Source: G963665925 sp963678925
GTDB lineage: Bacteria; Bacillota; Clostridia; Peptostreptococcales; Acidaminobacteraceae
Length of the DNA stretch: 64,000 nt
Direction of reading: 5' to 3'
Assembly: GCA_963678925.1 (NCBI GenBank)
Contig: OY787533.1
Coordinates: forward strand, 1,860,001 to 1,924,000
Made by a program: the position numbers and the translations under genes. Shown piece after piece: positions 17,219 through 26,060 of this stretch. Below the pieces are notes generated by a model. It was not told the DNA's origin and ran no database searches. It saw only the letters and a list, made by a program, of their open reading frames with translations. Within the stretch, counting starts at the first letter, position 1, and the number at the start of each line of letters is the position of its first letter.

Positions 17219-19821
17219 CTCATCACCTGAACCTTCCCTTGTATGATCTGTTCAAGAACATGTGCTCTTGACTCGAATATTCTTAATGTAGCCTTCACAA
17301 CCTCTGGATCAAACTGCGTTCCACTGTTGCGTATAATCTCATCCATTGCTTCATCCAGCGGTCGTCCTTCAGAATAGGACCGCTTGCTTGTCATTGCGTC
17401 AAGCGCATCTGAAACGCCTATAATCCCAGCGCTCAGTGGCAAGGCTGCAATACTTATGCTTTCAGGGTAGCCCGTCAGATCATGCCGTTTATGGTGCAGC
17501 ATTACGCCATCCATAACGCTTTTTGAAAAACCGATTGGTTGGAGAATCCTCTGGCCAATTTCAGGGTGTTCCTTGATTTTTCCGACTTCAAAACTATTGA
17601 GCTTTCCACTTTTCTTCAGAATGAGATCATTGACACCAATCTTGCCAATATCGTGCAGCATCCCGGCAATCTGGATATCCTCCAGGGCATCAGGCACAAG
17701 TCCCATCTCCCTGCCGATAAGCGTAGCAAACTCAGACACCCTGTTTGAGTGTCCTTCAGTATAGGCATCCTTGGCCTCAATAGCAGTAACGAGAACACGG
17801 ATGGTCGCAAGGAACTCTTCACGCTGCTGTGCGAACAGCTTGGCTTTCTTGATTGCAAGCATGGACTGAATTGCAATGGTTGATAGTATCATCAACTCGT
17901 TTTGCGGCAGCTTCTCCTTGAAGAGAATCGTAATGACCCCAGTATATTCAGAACCGTTCACAAGAGGCAGAACTGCAAATGCCTTGGTATGATCCCTTGC
18001 ATATTCCATTTCCTCATAGTTTTCAAAATAGGATTCCAGCACATCGTCCATATAGTACATCCGACCTTCATCCAGTGCCTTGAATCGAATATCCTTTTCA
18101 TTTCTTTTAAGCTTGTGGATCATTTCACTGCTGTTTGTACCTGTAACGCGAACCAGCTCCAACTCCTCTGCATCATTCAGAACACGTATGCCGCAAAGAG
18201 ACACTTCATAGAGCTCATAAATCTTCTTAATAATCAAATCAAAGAGCGCATTCAGATTATTCTCCTGGGCGAGAACACGGGTGATATCACGAATATCCTC
18301 CAATGCCTGATTTCGCCGGCTCAGCTTTTGAGTCAGCATCCATGTTTCAGAAACAGGCCTGCTTATGCCTTGAATCCCTCTCAGTTCACCACCAGAAAAC
18401 ACGCGGACTGTGTTGGTAAGCATAAACTCCACATCTTCAACAGAGTTTTTCTTGAACCAACTATGAACACTGCTCAAATTGGAATCGGACATTCTCTCAA
18501 AAAATCGATTCCTTACCGCCTCCTTGTCACTGCCAGCAAGCAGCAAGTCAAAGGGCCTGCCAATATACTCTTCAGTAACAACGCCCAGTCTTTCTTCGAA
18601 AGCCTTATTCAAGAAAACAATATTATATTTCTCGTCAATCATCCATACCAAATCATGCATGTTTTCGATGAGGGCACGGAATTTTTCCTTTGAATACTCT
18701 AGCTTTCTGTTAACGGCTGTCAGTGCCTCGTTATTGAACTCAAGTGACTGATTCACTTCAACAAGCTCGTCTTGCTTCTTCATCATTTCCATGGATTGCT
18801 CAAGAAGTACATTGTAGTTATTCTCAGACGCAAACGCAACACTGTTGATTCCCTTTGCAATGTGCTTGAATATCCCGGAATGCCAAATGGGGATTTTCAT
18901 GGAAAGCGTTCCATCAATCATCTTCTGTGTATATGCATTAATATTGTAAATCGGTTTATAAATATGCTCTGAATAGATGAGCGACATCACCGCTGAAAGA
19001 ACCGCAAGGATCATCATGACTACGCCATATTTCACTCTTGTAGCAGTAATGAGCCTGTCTTCACCAAGTGTCTTATAGGCAAGACCAGCATGTAATTTTC
19101 CATCCATCATTGGAGACACCATTAAAGTGCCCTTTTCATTATCGATAAGACCATAGTTTCCATGCTTGACCAGATTTCTAAATAGCGTGATAAAAGACCT
19201 GTCGCTGTCCTCCATAGAAAGCATCTGCGCGTCTGAAAACAGATAAAGCGCATCTACTGTATGTATGCCATACGACTCAAACAAGGCCATTAATTGATTG
19301 GACTCAATATGCGCACTGATGACAAGATATTTTCCACTCTCTGTTAACTCGTTTACAACAAGCATATAAAGCGACGTTTCATCATTTGGATCTGGCGCCC
19401 ATATCGTCTGCAGCCCTGGACTGATTTCATATTCTCTCAAGTCCAGTAAATCAAATTTACCAGAACCATTCTTCACAGTCACCATATCCAGCGCATTTGT
19501 TATGTCCAAATATGGATAGAGTCCATTGATGGCATTTCCCTTTACCTTGTCAAAGTAAAGACCACTGCTACTGGGTGCCGCATGTTCAAAATAGTCCATA
19601 GTAGCGGAAATAGTCATCAGACCGCTTTCTATGGAAGTCAAATATTCCTCGGCAACCTGTGCTTGAATTTGAAACTGTGTCCCATAATCCTCCTGCTTTT
19701 GAGAGAGCCTGTCCTTCATGACTATACCAAAGCTGCTCAATCCAATGAGGATGATAAATGTCATTGAGATTATAATGTGATACAGCTTCAGCCGGCTCTT
19801 GAAGGTCATAATATTTTTCAT
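17215..19821 (-). CDS. Membrane sensor with PAS, GAF and HD-GYP domains
   Basis: This predicted c-di-GMP phosphodiesterase has 868 residues. Domains: membrane segment (15-36), extracellular sensor (40-260), second membrane segment (270-292), linker helices, PAS (about 380-490, FRALIENMHDLVWMID), GAF (510-655) and HD-GYP (680-850). Catalytic motifs are HDIGK and HHKRHDLTGYP, so the GYP triad is kept. It lies between its paralogue and dnaX with 4-base overlaps on both sides. The adjacent gene has the same architecture, so a tandem duplication is likely. Confidence 0.9.
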   Translation of the reverse strand: MKNIMTFKSRLKLYHIIISMTFIILIGLSSFGIVMKDRLSQKQEDYGTQFQIQAQVAEEYLTSIESGLMTISATMDYFEHAAPSSSGLYFDKVKGNAINGLYPYLDITNALDMVTVKNGSGKFDLLDLREYEISPGLQTIWAPDPNDETSLYMLVVNELTESGKYLVISAHIESNQLMALFESYGIHTVDALYLFSDAQMLSMEDSDRSFITLFRNLVKHGNYGLIDNEKGTLMVSPMMDGKLHAGLAYKTLGEDRLITATRVKYGVVMMILAVLSAVMSLIYSEHIYKPIYNINAYTQKMIDGTLSMKIPIWHSGIFKHIAKGINSVAFASENNYNVLLEQSMEMMKKQDELVEVNQSLEFNNEALTAVNRKLEYSKEKFRALIENMHDLVWMIDEKYNIVFLNKAFEERLGVVTEEYIGRPFDLLLAGSDKEAVRNRFFERMSDSNLSSVHSWFKKNSVEDVEFMLTNTVRVFSGGELRGIQGISRPVSETWMLTQKLSRRNQALEDIRDITRVLAQENNLNALFDLIIKKIYELYEVSLCGIRVLNDAEELELVRVTGTNSSEMIHKLKRNEKDIRFKALDEGRMYYMDDVLESYFENYEEMEYARDHTKAFAVLPLVNGSEYTGVITILFKEKLPQNELMILSTIAIQSMLAIKKAKLFAQQREEFLATIRVLVTAIEAKDAYTEGHSNRVSEFATLIGREMGLVPDALEDIQIAGMLHDIGKIGVNDLILKKSGKLNSFEVGKIKEHPEIGQRILQPIGFSKSVMDGVMLHHKRHDLTGYPESISIAALPLSAGIIGVSDALDAMTSKRSYSEGRPLDEAMDEIIRNSGTQFDPEVVKATLRIFESRAHVLEQIIQGKVQVMS

Positions 19822-22442
19822 ATTGCAACCTCCTTGCCCTCGTCCACCAGCTGTTCATAGTGCATGAGAATCACATTTGCATCCTGGTTGGAGATTTCTT
19901 CAAGTATTTTAACCACTTCTGGACAATATGCTTTTCCTGATCCAAATTTCAAGAGGTCAATGGCACCCTTAAGCGCCTGTTCACCAGCTGACTTATGCTC
20001 GACGAGATATGCATCCAAATCGTCAACCGCGCCGATGATGCGTGCAATCAGAGGCAAGGTGTCGATTTTAACTTCTTTTGGCTCGCCGGACAGGTCGAAT
20101 TTCTTATGATGATAATAAATGCCCTGTGTGATTTCCTCAGACATGCCTATAGGCTCAAGGATTTTCTTCGCCATCATTGGGTGCGCCTCTATAATAGCCT
20201 TTTCTGCGTCGGTCAGATTATCTTTTGACAGTAGTGCATCTTCAATATTGAGTTTTCCAATATCATGAAGAAGCCCGGCAATGTAGATGTTGTCTATGTC
20301 AGACTGTCGCATATACATTCGCTTTCCTACTTCCACAGCAATATCGGAAACCCGCTTCGTATGTCCTTCACGATTAGGCGCTTTGGCATCATTTGCAGCG
20401 ACAAGCGCTTCTATGGTCTTAAAATAATTGTTTCTCAGGTTCTCGTAGATTTTTGATCTTTCTATGGCAATAGCTGCCTGGTCTGCAAAGGTTTCAAGTA
20501 TGCCTGTGCTTTCCTCGTCGACTTCCAGCTCCGACGCCACTGACATGACCCCATAAACCTTATCGTTGATTGACAGCGGCACATAGACAACGCTGTGAAT
20601 CATGTCGAGAACTTTTTCAAGCTCTTGCTCATCAATCGTGAACTCATCACGATTGGATATGACCTTGGTCTTGTTGGCACGACAGGCTTCGCCCATATGT
20701 GTCTCTTCAATGTAAGGGGCTCTTGCGTAAATCATCTGCTTTTTCGACCCCGAAGAGGCAACCAGTTTGAGTTTTCCATTTTCAATCAGGCGTATGGTAC
20801 ACATACCGATACGCATAATCCTGCCGACTTTATCTGCTATTTCATTTAAGATGATTTCCAGATCCAGATTTGAAATCAATGATTTCGTAATATCATTTAC
20901 CAGTGTCAATTCCCTATTTCTATTGAAATAGTTCACATACATGGCCTTGGAGTCACTTGTGTCGCGCAGAATCCCTTGAATGGCCACAATTTCATCGCCT
21001 TCAAAAATCCGAGACACGCTGCCTTCCATGTTCCTTACATCGCCGCCCTTGCATTTGATATCAAGGACGATCTGACCAAAATCCCTGTTGGAAAAGAGCT
21101 TAAAACCTTTTGTCCCCTTAGGCAGTCCATCCAGAAAATCACTAAGATGAATTTTATGTTTGTCTGAAAGTACCAGTCCCGTTGTCCTTTGAAAATGTTC
21201 ATTGGCATAGACCAGCGTCCCGTCTGAACTGCATAACCACAGCAGGTCGGGGATATTGCTTACAAAATCATTGTACTCCCTTTCCTTCTCCTCCAGCAGG
21301 TCATTGAGTTCCTTCAACTCTTTAAAGGAAGCTTCAAGCTCCTCATTGGAGGTTTCGATCTGAGCATTGCGTTCTGACACATGTGATGTCATCTGAAGCA
21401 CTTCGCTTTCACGCTGAGCCGCTACATCTAAAAGCTTGCTGTACATCTTTTCGATCTTGCCTAAATCTTTTGGAAGCTTTGGCCTTTTAACGGACTTGCC
21501 TTCATTGGCAGTTTTTCTGATATAGGCGCTCAAACGGTGCAGTGGTCTATACAGGTACTCATTGAATATGAGTATGGCTGCCATTACAAGTGCTATAAAA
21601 AGCAGTCGTCTCTCCATAAAGGTCTTTAGGATAATATTTTTGAAGGCGTTATTCTTTTCAAAACGAAGCAGAATAAAGAGATCGCCCTGCATGGCATCTA
21701 TGTCTAGTTTGATGCCCGAATAGGCCTGCCCGTCAATCTCCAGATCCCTTACAGCATTCCCAGCATCAGACCACTCATCATATACTTCTGCATCAAGATA
21801 GGTGTCCAGATTTTCATTAGAACTTACCCTTACACCATCATTTGATACGAAAACAGCTTCAAACTGGTCTGTTCCGTTTGCATCAATAATCTTATTTAGA
21901 AAGTGCTCTACCGGAATATGGATTCCAAGCACACCTTGGAGCATGCCCTTTTCATCACGGATGGATTTCGAGCATGTAATGACCACGGTTTCAGATGAAG
22001 GACAATACTGGGCCTTCGAAATGTACACGTCATTAACTACAGCACCCTTATACCAGGACGTGTCTTCCAATTTTATAAGATCGAATTCTTTTCCACCCGT
22101 GAACCATTGTCCAGCTTCTGTTTTTATGACAATGCTTTCAACATCCGCATCTGAGGCGACAAGATTTTCAAGAAAGACTTCCATAGTTTCATCAAATCCA
22201 TAGCTCTGAGCATACGCTTCTGCCGCCGTCGCATATTGCTGCACAAGATCCATTTTATCGTCAGTCCACCTGAGTGCATCCTTGACCTTATACTCAAGAT
22301 GTTTACTCGCAACCTGGGAGACATGGTAAGTCGCGTATGCATCATAATCAAGCTGAATAATTCCAAAGAGAATAATCGAAGGTAACGCAATGCAAATAAG
22401 AATGCTTATGAAAATGTAATTGATATAGTTTTTTCTTATCAT
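19818..22442 (-). CDS. Membrane sensor with PAS, GAF and divergent HD-GYP domain
   Basis: An 874-residue paralogue of the downstream gene: membrane segment (9-27), extracellular cache-like domain (40-265), membrane segment (279-298), linker and coiled coil, PAS (395-505), GAF (520-660), HD-GYP (685-850). The HD motif HDIGK is present but the signature reads HHKKFDLSGEP, with GEP instead of GYP. Activity is therefore less certain than for the neighbour. It is the first gene after the SRP RNA and overlaps the next gene by 4 bases. Confidence 0.88.
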   Translation of the reverse strand: MIRKNYINYIFISILICIALPSIILFGIIQLDYDAYATYHVSQVASKHLEYKVKDALRWTDDKMDLVQQYATAAEAYAQSYGFDETMEVFLENLVASDADVESIVIKTEAGQWFTGGKEFDLIKLEDTSWYKGAVVNDVYISKAQYCPSSETVVITCSKSIRDEKGMLQGVLGIHIPVEHFLNKIIDANGTDQFEAVFVSNDGVRVSSNENLDTYLDAEVYDEWSDAGNAVRDLEIDGQAYSGIKLDIDAMQGDLFILLRFEKNNAFKNIILKTFMERRLLFIALVMAAILIFNEYLYRPLHRLSAYIRKTANEGKSVKRPKLPKDLGKIEKMYSKLLDVAAQRESEVLQMTSHVSERNAQIETSNEELEASFKELKELNDLLEEKEREYNDFVSNIPDLLWLCSSDGTLVYANEHFQRTTGLVLSDKHKIHLSDFLDGLPKGTKGFKLFSNRDFGQIVLDIKCKGGDVRNMEGSVSRIFEGDEIVAIQGILRDTSDSKAMYVNYFNRNRELTLVNDITKSLISNLDLEIILNEIADKVGRIMRIGMCTIRLIENGKLKLVASSGSKKQMIYARAPYIEETHMGEACRANKTKVISNRDEFTIDEQELEKVLDMIHSVVYVPLSINDKVYGVMSVASELEVDEESTGILETFADQAAIAIERSKIYENLRNNYFKTIEALVAANDAKAPNREGHTKRVSDIAVEVGKRMYMRQSDIDNIYIAGLLHDIGKLNIEDALLSKDNLTDAEKAIIEAHPMMAKKILEPIGMSEEITQGIYYHHKKFDLSGEPKEVKIDTLPLIARIIGAVDDLDAYLVEHKSAGEQALKGAIDLLKFGSGKAYCPEVVKILEEISNQDANVILMHYEQLVDEGKEVAI

Positions 22443-22616
22443 TCTATAGCTCCTGTTAGAAATTTAATTGCGTTAGCTCGTCTGTAATTTAACATAGGAC
22501 TTTATGAATTCAATTATATAAAAATTGTGGTCTCAAATAAACAATAACAGATCAATTCTATAACTTTGTAGCAATTATTCCGATTTTCGTGAAAAAATGA
22601 GGCTCTAAAATATCAT

Positions 22617-22662
22617 AAAAGCTGCTTTACAGTTTCATCATTAAACTGTGTAAAGCAGCTTT
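22617..22662. repeat. Inverted repeat between the SRP RNA and the HD-GYP genes
   Basis: AAAAGCTGCTTTAC-AGTTT and AAACT-GT-GTAAAGCAGCTTT form a stem of 13 bp plus 5 bp with a two-base bulge. It lies in the roughly 290-base gap upstream of the first HD-GYP gene. The T-run is poor on both strands, so it may be an RNA element or operator rather than a terminator. Confidence 0.5.
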
Positions 22663-22689
22663 CAAGTTCTGTTTTATTGTGCCAATTGT

Positions 22690-22714
22690 AAAAAAGACCC
22701 TGACATAGTCAGAG
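22690..22714 (-). terminator. Terminator of the SRP RNA gene
   Basis: CTCTGAC-TAT-GTCAGGG stem (one wobble) followed by TCTTTTTT on the minus strand, about 20 bases after the RNA 3' end. Confidence 0.75.
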
Positions 22715-22733
22715 CCCTTCATATTAAAATTAA

Positions 22734-23004
22734 ATGTCGCACACCTGGCTTCGAAAATCGATTACAGCCGTTACACATGCAGTTAGCTCAAATCAGGTAA
22801 CCCCACGGCACATAGAAATGATTGCTTAATGCTGCTTCCTTCCGGACCTGACATGATTCACAAGTTTCTATTGCGCAGGACCCAACTCTCAACACCACTT
22901 ACTTGAGTCAGACACCACAGTCAAATTCCCTTAGCCAAGCTTCAACCCTGCTATAGCGGATTGCAGGTTACAAGGAACCGCTACATCCCCGTTTAGTGCG
23001 ACAA
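22734..23004 (-). ncRNA. ffs: Signal recognition particle RNA, large Alu-type
   Basis: The helix-8 core GTCAGGTCCGGAAGGAAGCA with the preceding GGGTCCTGCGCAA is unmistakable. The ends TGTCGCAC and GTGTGCGACA pair to close the molecule. About 270 nt with the GGGTTACCTGATTTGAGCTA and TAACTGCAT segments matches the Bacillus-type SRP RNA with an Alu domain. It pairs with Ffh to target membrane proteins. Position between tadA/tRNA-Ser and dnaX is conserved in Clostridia. Confidence 0.95.
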
Positions 23005-23023
23005 ACTTTATAGACAATTTTAA

Positions 23024-23112
23024 TGGCGGAGAGAGCGGGACTCGAACCCGCGGGCCCTTTCGGGCTTACACGCTTTCCAGGCGTGCCCCTTAGCCAACTC
23101 GGACATCTCTCC
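23024..23112 (-). tRNA. tRNA-Ser (GGA), CCA encoded
   Basis: The acceptor pairs GGAGAGA / TCTCTCC; the anticodon loop CTGGAAA gives GGA. It has a long serine-type variable arm (GCCCGAAAGGGC) and the TTCGAGTCC T-arm. The CCA is genome-encoded. It sits between tadA and the SRP RNA. Confidence 0.96.
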
Positions 23113-23130
23113 AAATTTGTTCTTTTTGCT

Positions 23131-23580
23131 CTATTTAGATCTCAGTCTCTTGAAAAAATCCTTCATAATTGTTGAACAAGCTTCTTCCAAAATACCATAC
23201 TCAGTATGCACCTGATGGTTGAGACGTTCATCCGACGGTATGTTATACAGCGATCCTACAGCACCGCCTTTGGGATCCATAGACCCGATATAGAGATTCA
23301 CAATGCGTGCCTGATAAATTGCTCCTGCACACATTGGACAGGGTTCAATCGTCACATACATATCGCAATCAACTAGGCGCCATCCGCCAAGTGTGGCAGC
23401 CGCATCCCGTATAGCTATGATTTCTGCATGTGCCGTTGGGTCTTTCGATGTTTCGCGCAGATTATGTCCACGTCCAACAACAATACCATTTTGAACAACT
23501 ACAGCGCCAATTGGAACTTCACCTTTTCTGAAGGCTTTTTGCGCTTCTTCAAGAGCAATTGCCATATAGCGTTCAACCAT
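23131..23580 (-). CDS. tadA: tRNA-specific adenosine deaminase TadA
   Basis: TadA converts A34 to inosine in tRNA-Arg(ACG). The 149-residue cytidine-deaminase-fold protein has the zinc and proton-shuttle motif HAEIIAI and the second zinc motif PCPMCAGAI. The N-terminus MVERYMAIALEEAQKAF is typical. It is followed 18 bases later by tRNA-Ser and then the SRP RNA, a conserved Firmicute arrangement. Confidence 0.95.
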   Translation of the reverse strand: MVERYMAIALEEAQKAFRKGEVPIGAVVVQNGIVVGRGHNLRETSKDPTAHAEIIAIRDAAATLGGWRLVDCDMYVTIEPCPMCAGAIYQARIVNLYIGSMDPKGGAVGSLYNIPSDERLNHQVHTEYGILEEACSTIMKDFFKRLRSK

Positions 23581-23795
23581 GACTCGACTCCTATCTCATA
23601 CCGAACAATTGTCATTATACCGTAAATCGCTTTAAGGGGTCAAGAAGTTTATTTCCTGACTGTGCTTCACCACCGCACCACACCGCTTTGGTGTTAAAAA
23701 ACTTACCCCATCTAACGTGGAAATCACATGCAAAATATTGTGCAGGTGTCTTTTAAAGCCCTGCCCTTTGAGTAACAACTGGGCAGTTTTTAAAC

Positions 23796-23827
23796 AAAAA
23801 GACCCCAATGCCCTGAAAGCATTGGGG
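23796..23827 (-). terminator. Terminator of tRNA-Arg
   Basis: CCCCAATGC / GCATTGGGG 9-bp stem followed by TCTTTTTG on the minus strand, 10 bases after the tRNA. Confidence 0.85.
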
Positions 23828-23836
23828 TTACTTATT

Positions 23837-23913
23837 TGGCGCACCCGAGAGGATTTGAACCTCCGACCTACCGCTTAGGAGGCGGTTGCTCTATCCAGCT
23901 GAGCTACGAGTGC
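23837..23913 (-). tRNA. tRNA-Arg (CCT), CCA encoded
   Basis: The acceptor GCACTCG pairs with CGGGTGC (one G-T). The anticodon arm ACCGC-CTCCTAA-GCGGT reads CCT. The T-arm is GGAGGTTCAAATCCTC and the CCA is encoded. Confidence 0.96.
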
Positions 23914-23983
23914 ACGATAGATATATCGTACTGGAATCGTTTGGGTTTGTCAATTCCCTCTTCTTTCAAATGACATTTCCCAG

Positions 23984-24016
23984 GAAAAATCCAGTATCCG
24001 CATGGGATACTGGATT
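23984..24016 (-). terminator. Terminator of the OmpA-domain/coiled-coil cluster
   Basis: AATCCAGTATCC / GGATACTGGATT 12-bp stem followed by TTTTC on the minus strand. It abuts the stop codon at 24017. Confidence 0.8.
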
Positions 24017-24775
24017 CTATTTTACCGTTTGCTCGTCTTCCAGAAAGTAGTTTTCAAAATAAACATCCGTGCGTCTGTTTAGCATCAGCTCTTCTGGAGC
24101 ATCTGACTTATTAAGTGGCTTAGAGCTTCCGTTACTGATAACGGTCAGCATGTCCTGCTTAATCCCTCGATTCATTAAATACTGCGCCACTTTATTGGCA
24201 CGTATCTGGGATAATTCTTCCCCAAATTTTGAATCGTTGAATTTTGGATAGCCATTGATATTTCCTTCTATCCTGATTTTTTCATCTGGATAGGTGTTGG
24301 CAATATTGATAAATACATTGAGCGCCAGCTTATACTCACTGGACAAATCATACTTGTCCGGCTCAAAGTAAACTGTGGTCAAGGCATTATAAAGGGCTTC
24401 GGCCTTCTCGGAATCCAGCGGCACACCTTGTTCGGACTCAAGAGACTCAGCCCCACTGTCCTTAATTTCTTCTGGTGAACCAGCTGCCTCTTGTGTCGCA
24501 TCCGAATCAGTCTCTACATTTTCTTCATTATCAAGGTCTGTGTCATTTGCAACTGCTTCGTTTTCATTAGTCAACACAGTATCATTCGAATTAGCCGGCT
24601 GGTCGGTCACCTGTTCCACTTGCGTAGTCTCACCAGTTTGACCAGGCATTTCGACATATGTATCTTTTGAACTTGCTAAAGACTGTATAATCATAAAAAC
24701 AATAAGTACAAAAAGTATTCCCGTTACACTGAACACCACTTTACCGCGTGGAGTCACTCTGTACTTTCTTTTCAT
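24017..24775 (-). CDS. Membrane-anchored OmpA/MotB-like domain protein
   Basis: The 252-residue protein has a basic N-terminus and a single membrane segment (about 13-32, VVFSVTGILFVLIVFMIIQS). A 90-residue acidic Asp/Glu/Thr linker leads to an OmpA-like domain (130-248) ending NRRTDVYFENYF. Such domains hold peptidoglycan. The helix motif LSQIRANKVAQYL keeps the ligand arginine, but the usual GHTD is GNINGY here, so the classic aspartate is missing or moved. It is the last of four co-directional genes, 17 bases behind the coiled-coil gene. Confidence 0.82.
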   Translation of the reverse strand: MKRKYRVTPRGKVVFSVTGILFVLIVFMIIQSLASSKDTYVEMPGQTGETTQVEQVTDQPANSNDTVLTNENEAVANDTDLDNEENVETDSDATQEAAGSPEEIKDSGAESLESEQGVPLDSEKAEALYNALTTVYFEPDKYDLSSEYKLALNVFINIANTYPDEKIRIEGNINGYPKFNDSKFGEELSQIRANKVAQYLMNRGIKQDMLTVISNGSSKPLNKSDAPEELMLNRRTDVYFENYFLEDEQTVK

Positions 24776-24792
24776 TGCTCCACACCCCTAAT

Positions 24793-25515
24793 TTACTTTT
24801 TTGGCTTTATGAAATCTACAATACCGATAATCTTTTGAATTTCGTATTCGATAACTGAACTCTGATCTTCCTGGAACTGAACACGTACTTCATTGATTTT
24901 ACGCAGCTCTTTGATTCTGCCTTCAAGTTCCTTGATAGATGCCTCATTTTTCGCAATGACATCTTCTGTCGTCTGGACTGTTTGCTCCAGCACATTGTTC
25001 AAAGCGTCAATTCTCTTATAAGCATCACTTAGAAGATTATCCAGATTAATGCTAGAAACATCCATGATATTCATGACAGAAGCACGCTTAACATCAAGCG
25101 GTAGATTTTCAGGCAATGTTTTCTGGAACACATCAACCATGAAAATTGTTCTCTTTCTATCATTTTCCATTCTGCTGTTACGATAAATATCATCGATGGA
25201 CATCATCTTATTCTTTTCATAGGCTCCGATAAGTTCATCAAGTTTCTCTTCTATTTGCGCAGAATCCTCTCTGACATTAAGTGCCATTTCTTTAGAGGCT
25301 TCTCTTAGAAGATCCTTAACAGATTCGTTCTTTGCAGCAAGCAAATCCGTACCGAAGGATGCATCCTCGGCGCCATAGTACTCCGTACTTTCCTCAGCCA
25401 CTTCAACTTCTGGACTTTCTACTTGGTCTTGTTCAAAATTTTCTGAAGCGTCATGCTCCTGTTCAATAGGTTCAACTAAACCCAACTTTTCAAAAATAGT
25501 CTTTTTTGCAACCAC
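24793..25515 (-). CDS. Unrecognised acidic coiled-coil protein
   Basis: I do not recognise this 240-residue protein. The N-terminal peptide MVAKKTIFEKLGLVEP is followed by an acidic low-complexity stretch (20-50). The rest is mostly helix, with predicted coiled coil at about 160-215 (NNVLEQTVQTTEDVIAKNEA). There is no signal peptide or membrane segment. It sits between an HTH/coiled-coil gene and the OmpA-domain gene, all in one direction. A scaffold role is plausible from composition and context only. Confidence 0.75.
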   Translation of the reverse strand: MVAKKTIFEKLGLVEPIEQEHDASENFEQDQVESPEVEVAEESTEYYGAEDASFGTDLLAAKNESVKDLLREASKEMALNVREDSAQIEEKLDELIGAYEKNKMMSIDDIYRNSRMENDRKRTIFMVDVFQKTLPENLPLDVKRASVMNIMDVSSINLDNLLSDAYKRIDALNNVLEQTVQTTEDVIAKNEASIKELEGRIKELRKINEVRVQFQEDQSSVIEYEIQKIIGIVDFIKPKK

Positions 25516-25557
25516 GTTCTATTCCCTCCTAAAGATAGTAATCTGATTCGTCAGCGC

Positions 25558-26031
25558 TTAGGCCTCATCCATAACTTGAATTTTTTCTTCAATGCGCTTG
25601 ATTTGACTCTTATTGTATGCAACCAAGTCCTTAAAGTTTCTCATCAATCGATTCTTAGACTCAATTTGAGTTTTTTTCAAGTTGATCTGTGCCTCCAGTG
25701 TAGAAACCAGGAGTTGTAAATCCTCCATATGTGCCTTTTCAGTTTCTATGAGACGGTCATTCAACAGTTTAACCTGAGACTGATGTAACTCCAACGCCTG
25801 ATTGAGTTCATCTATCTGATTGTCTTTGTCAGTGGAATCTGCAATAACATGATTGGCTATTAAAGACTCCTTAATGATTTCAACACCTTGATCATCAATA
25901 AAGGTAATGTTTCTTTTCTTATGTATATACGGCTTGAGTTCTTTTTTAAACAAGCTGATTTTCTTGTAGATTGTGACCTTACTCACACCCAGCTGATTCG
26001 CTACTTCTATTACTCGATACAATGGCATCAC
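25558..26031 (-). CDS. HTH plus coiled-coil protein (RacA-like plan), copy 2
   Basis: The 157-residue protein has an N-terminal MerR-like helix-turn-helix (YRVIEVANQLGVSKVTIYKK, 5-24), a conserved segment ITFIDDQGVEIIKESL (43-58), and a C-terminal coiled coil (72-150). The first 65 residues align by eye with the neighbouring 192-residue protein. A DNA-binding head on a coiled-coil tail recalls RacA, MerR-type or DUF536 proteins. There is no effector domain, so a structural DNA-binding role is as likely as regulation. Confidence 0.75.
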   Translation of the reverse strand: MMPLYRVIEVANQLGVSKVTIYKKISLFKKELKPYIHKKRNITFIDDQGVEIIKESLIANHVIADSTDKDNQIDELNQALELHQSQVKLLNDRLIETEKAHMEDLQLLVSTLEAQINLKKTQIESKNRLMRNFKDLVAYNKSQIKRIEEKIQVMDEA

Positions 26032-26060
26032 TCCTGTTAATCAGTTTACACTCATTCAAA

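Noticed and set aside
23632..23844. 70-codon minus-strand frame between tRNA-Arg and tadA
   Set aside because: Begins within the tRNA-Arg terminator area; no RBS or family. The short CTGCCC/GGGCAG hairpin with T5 at 23761-23781 on the plus strand has no gene to serve.
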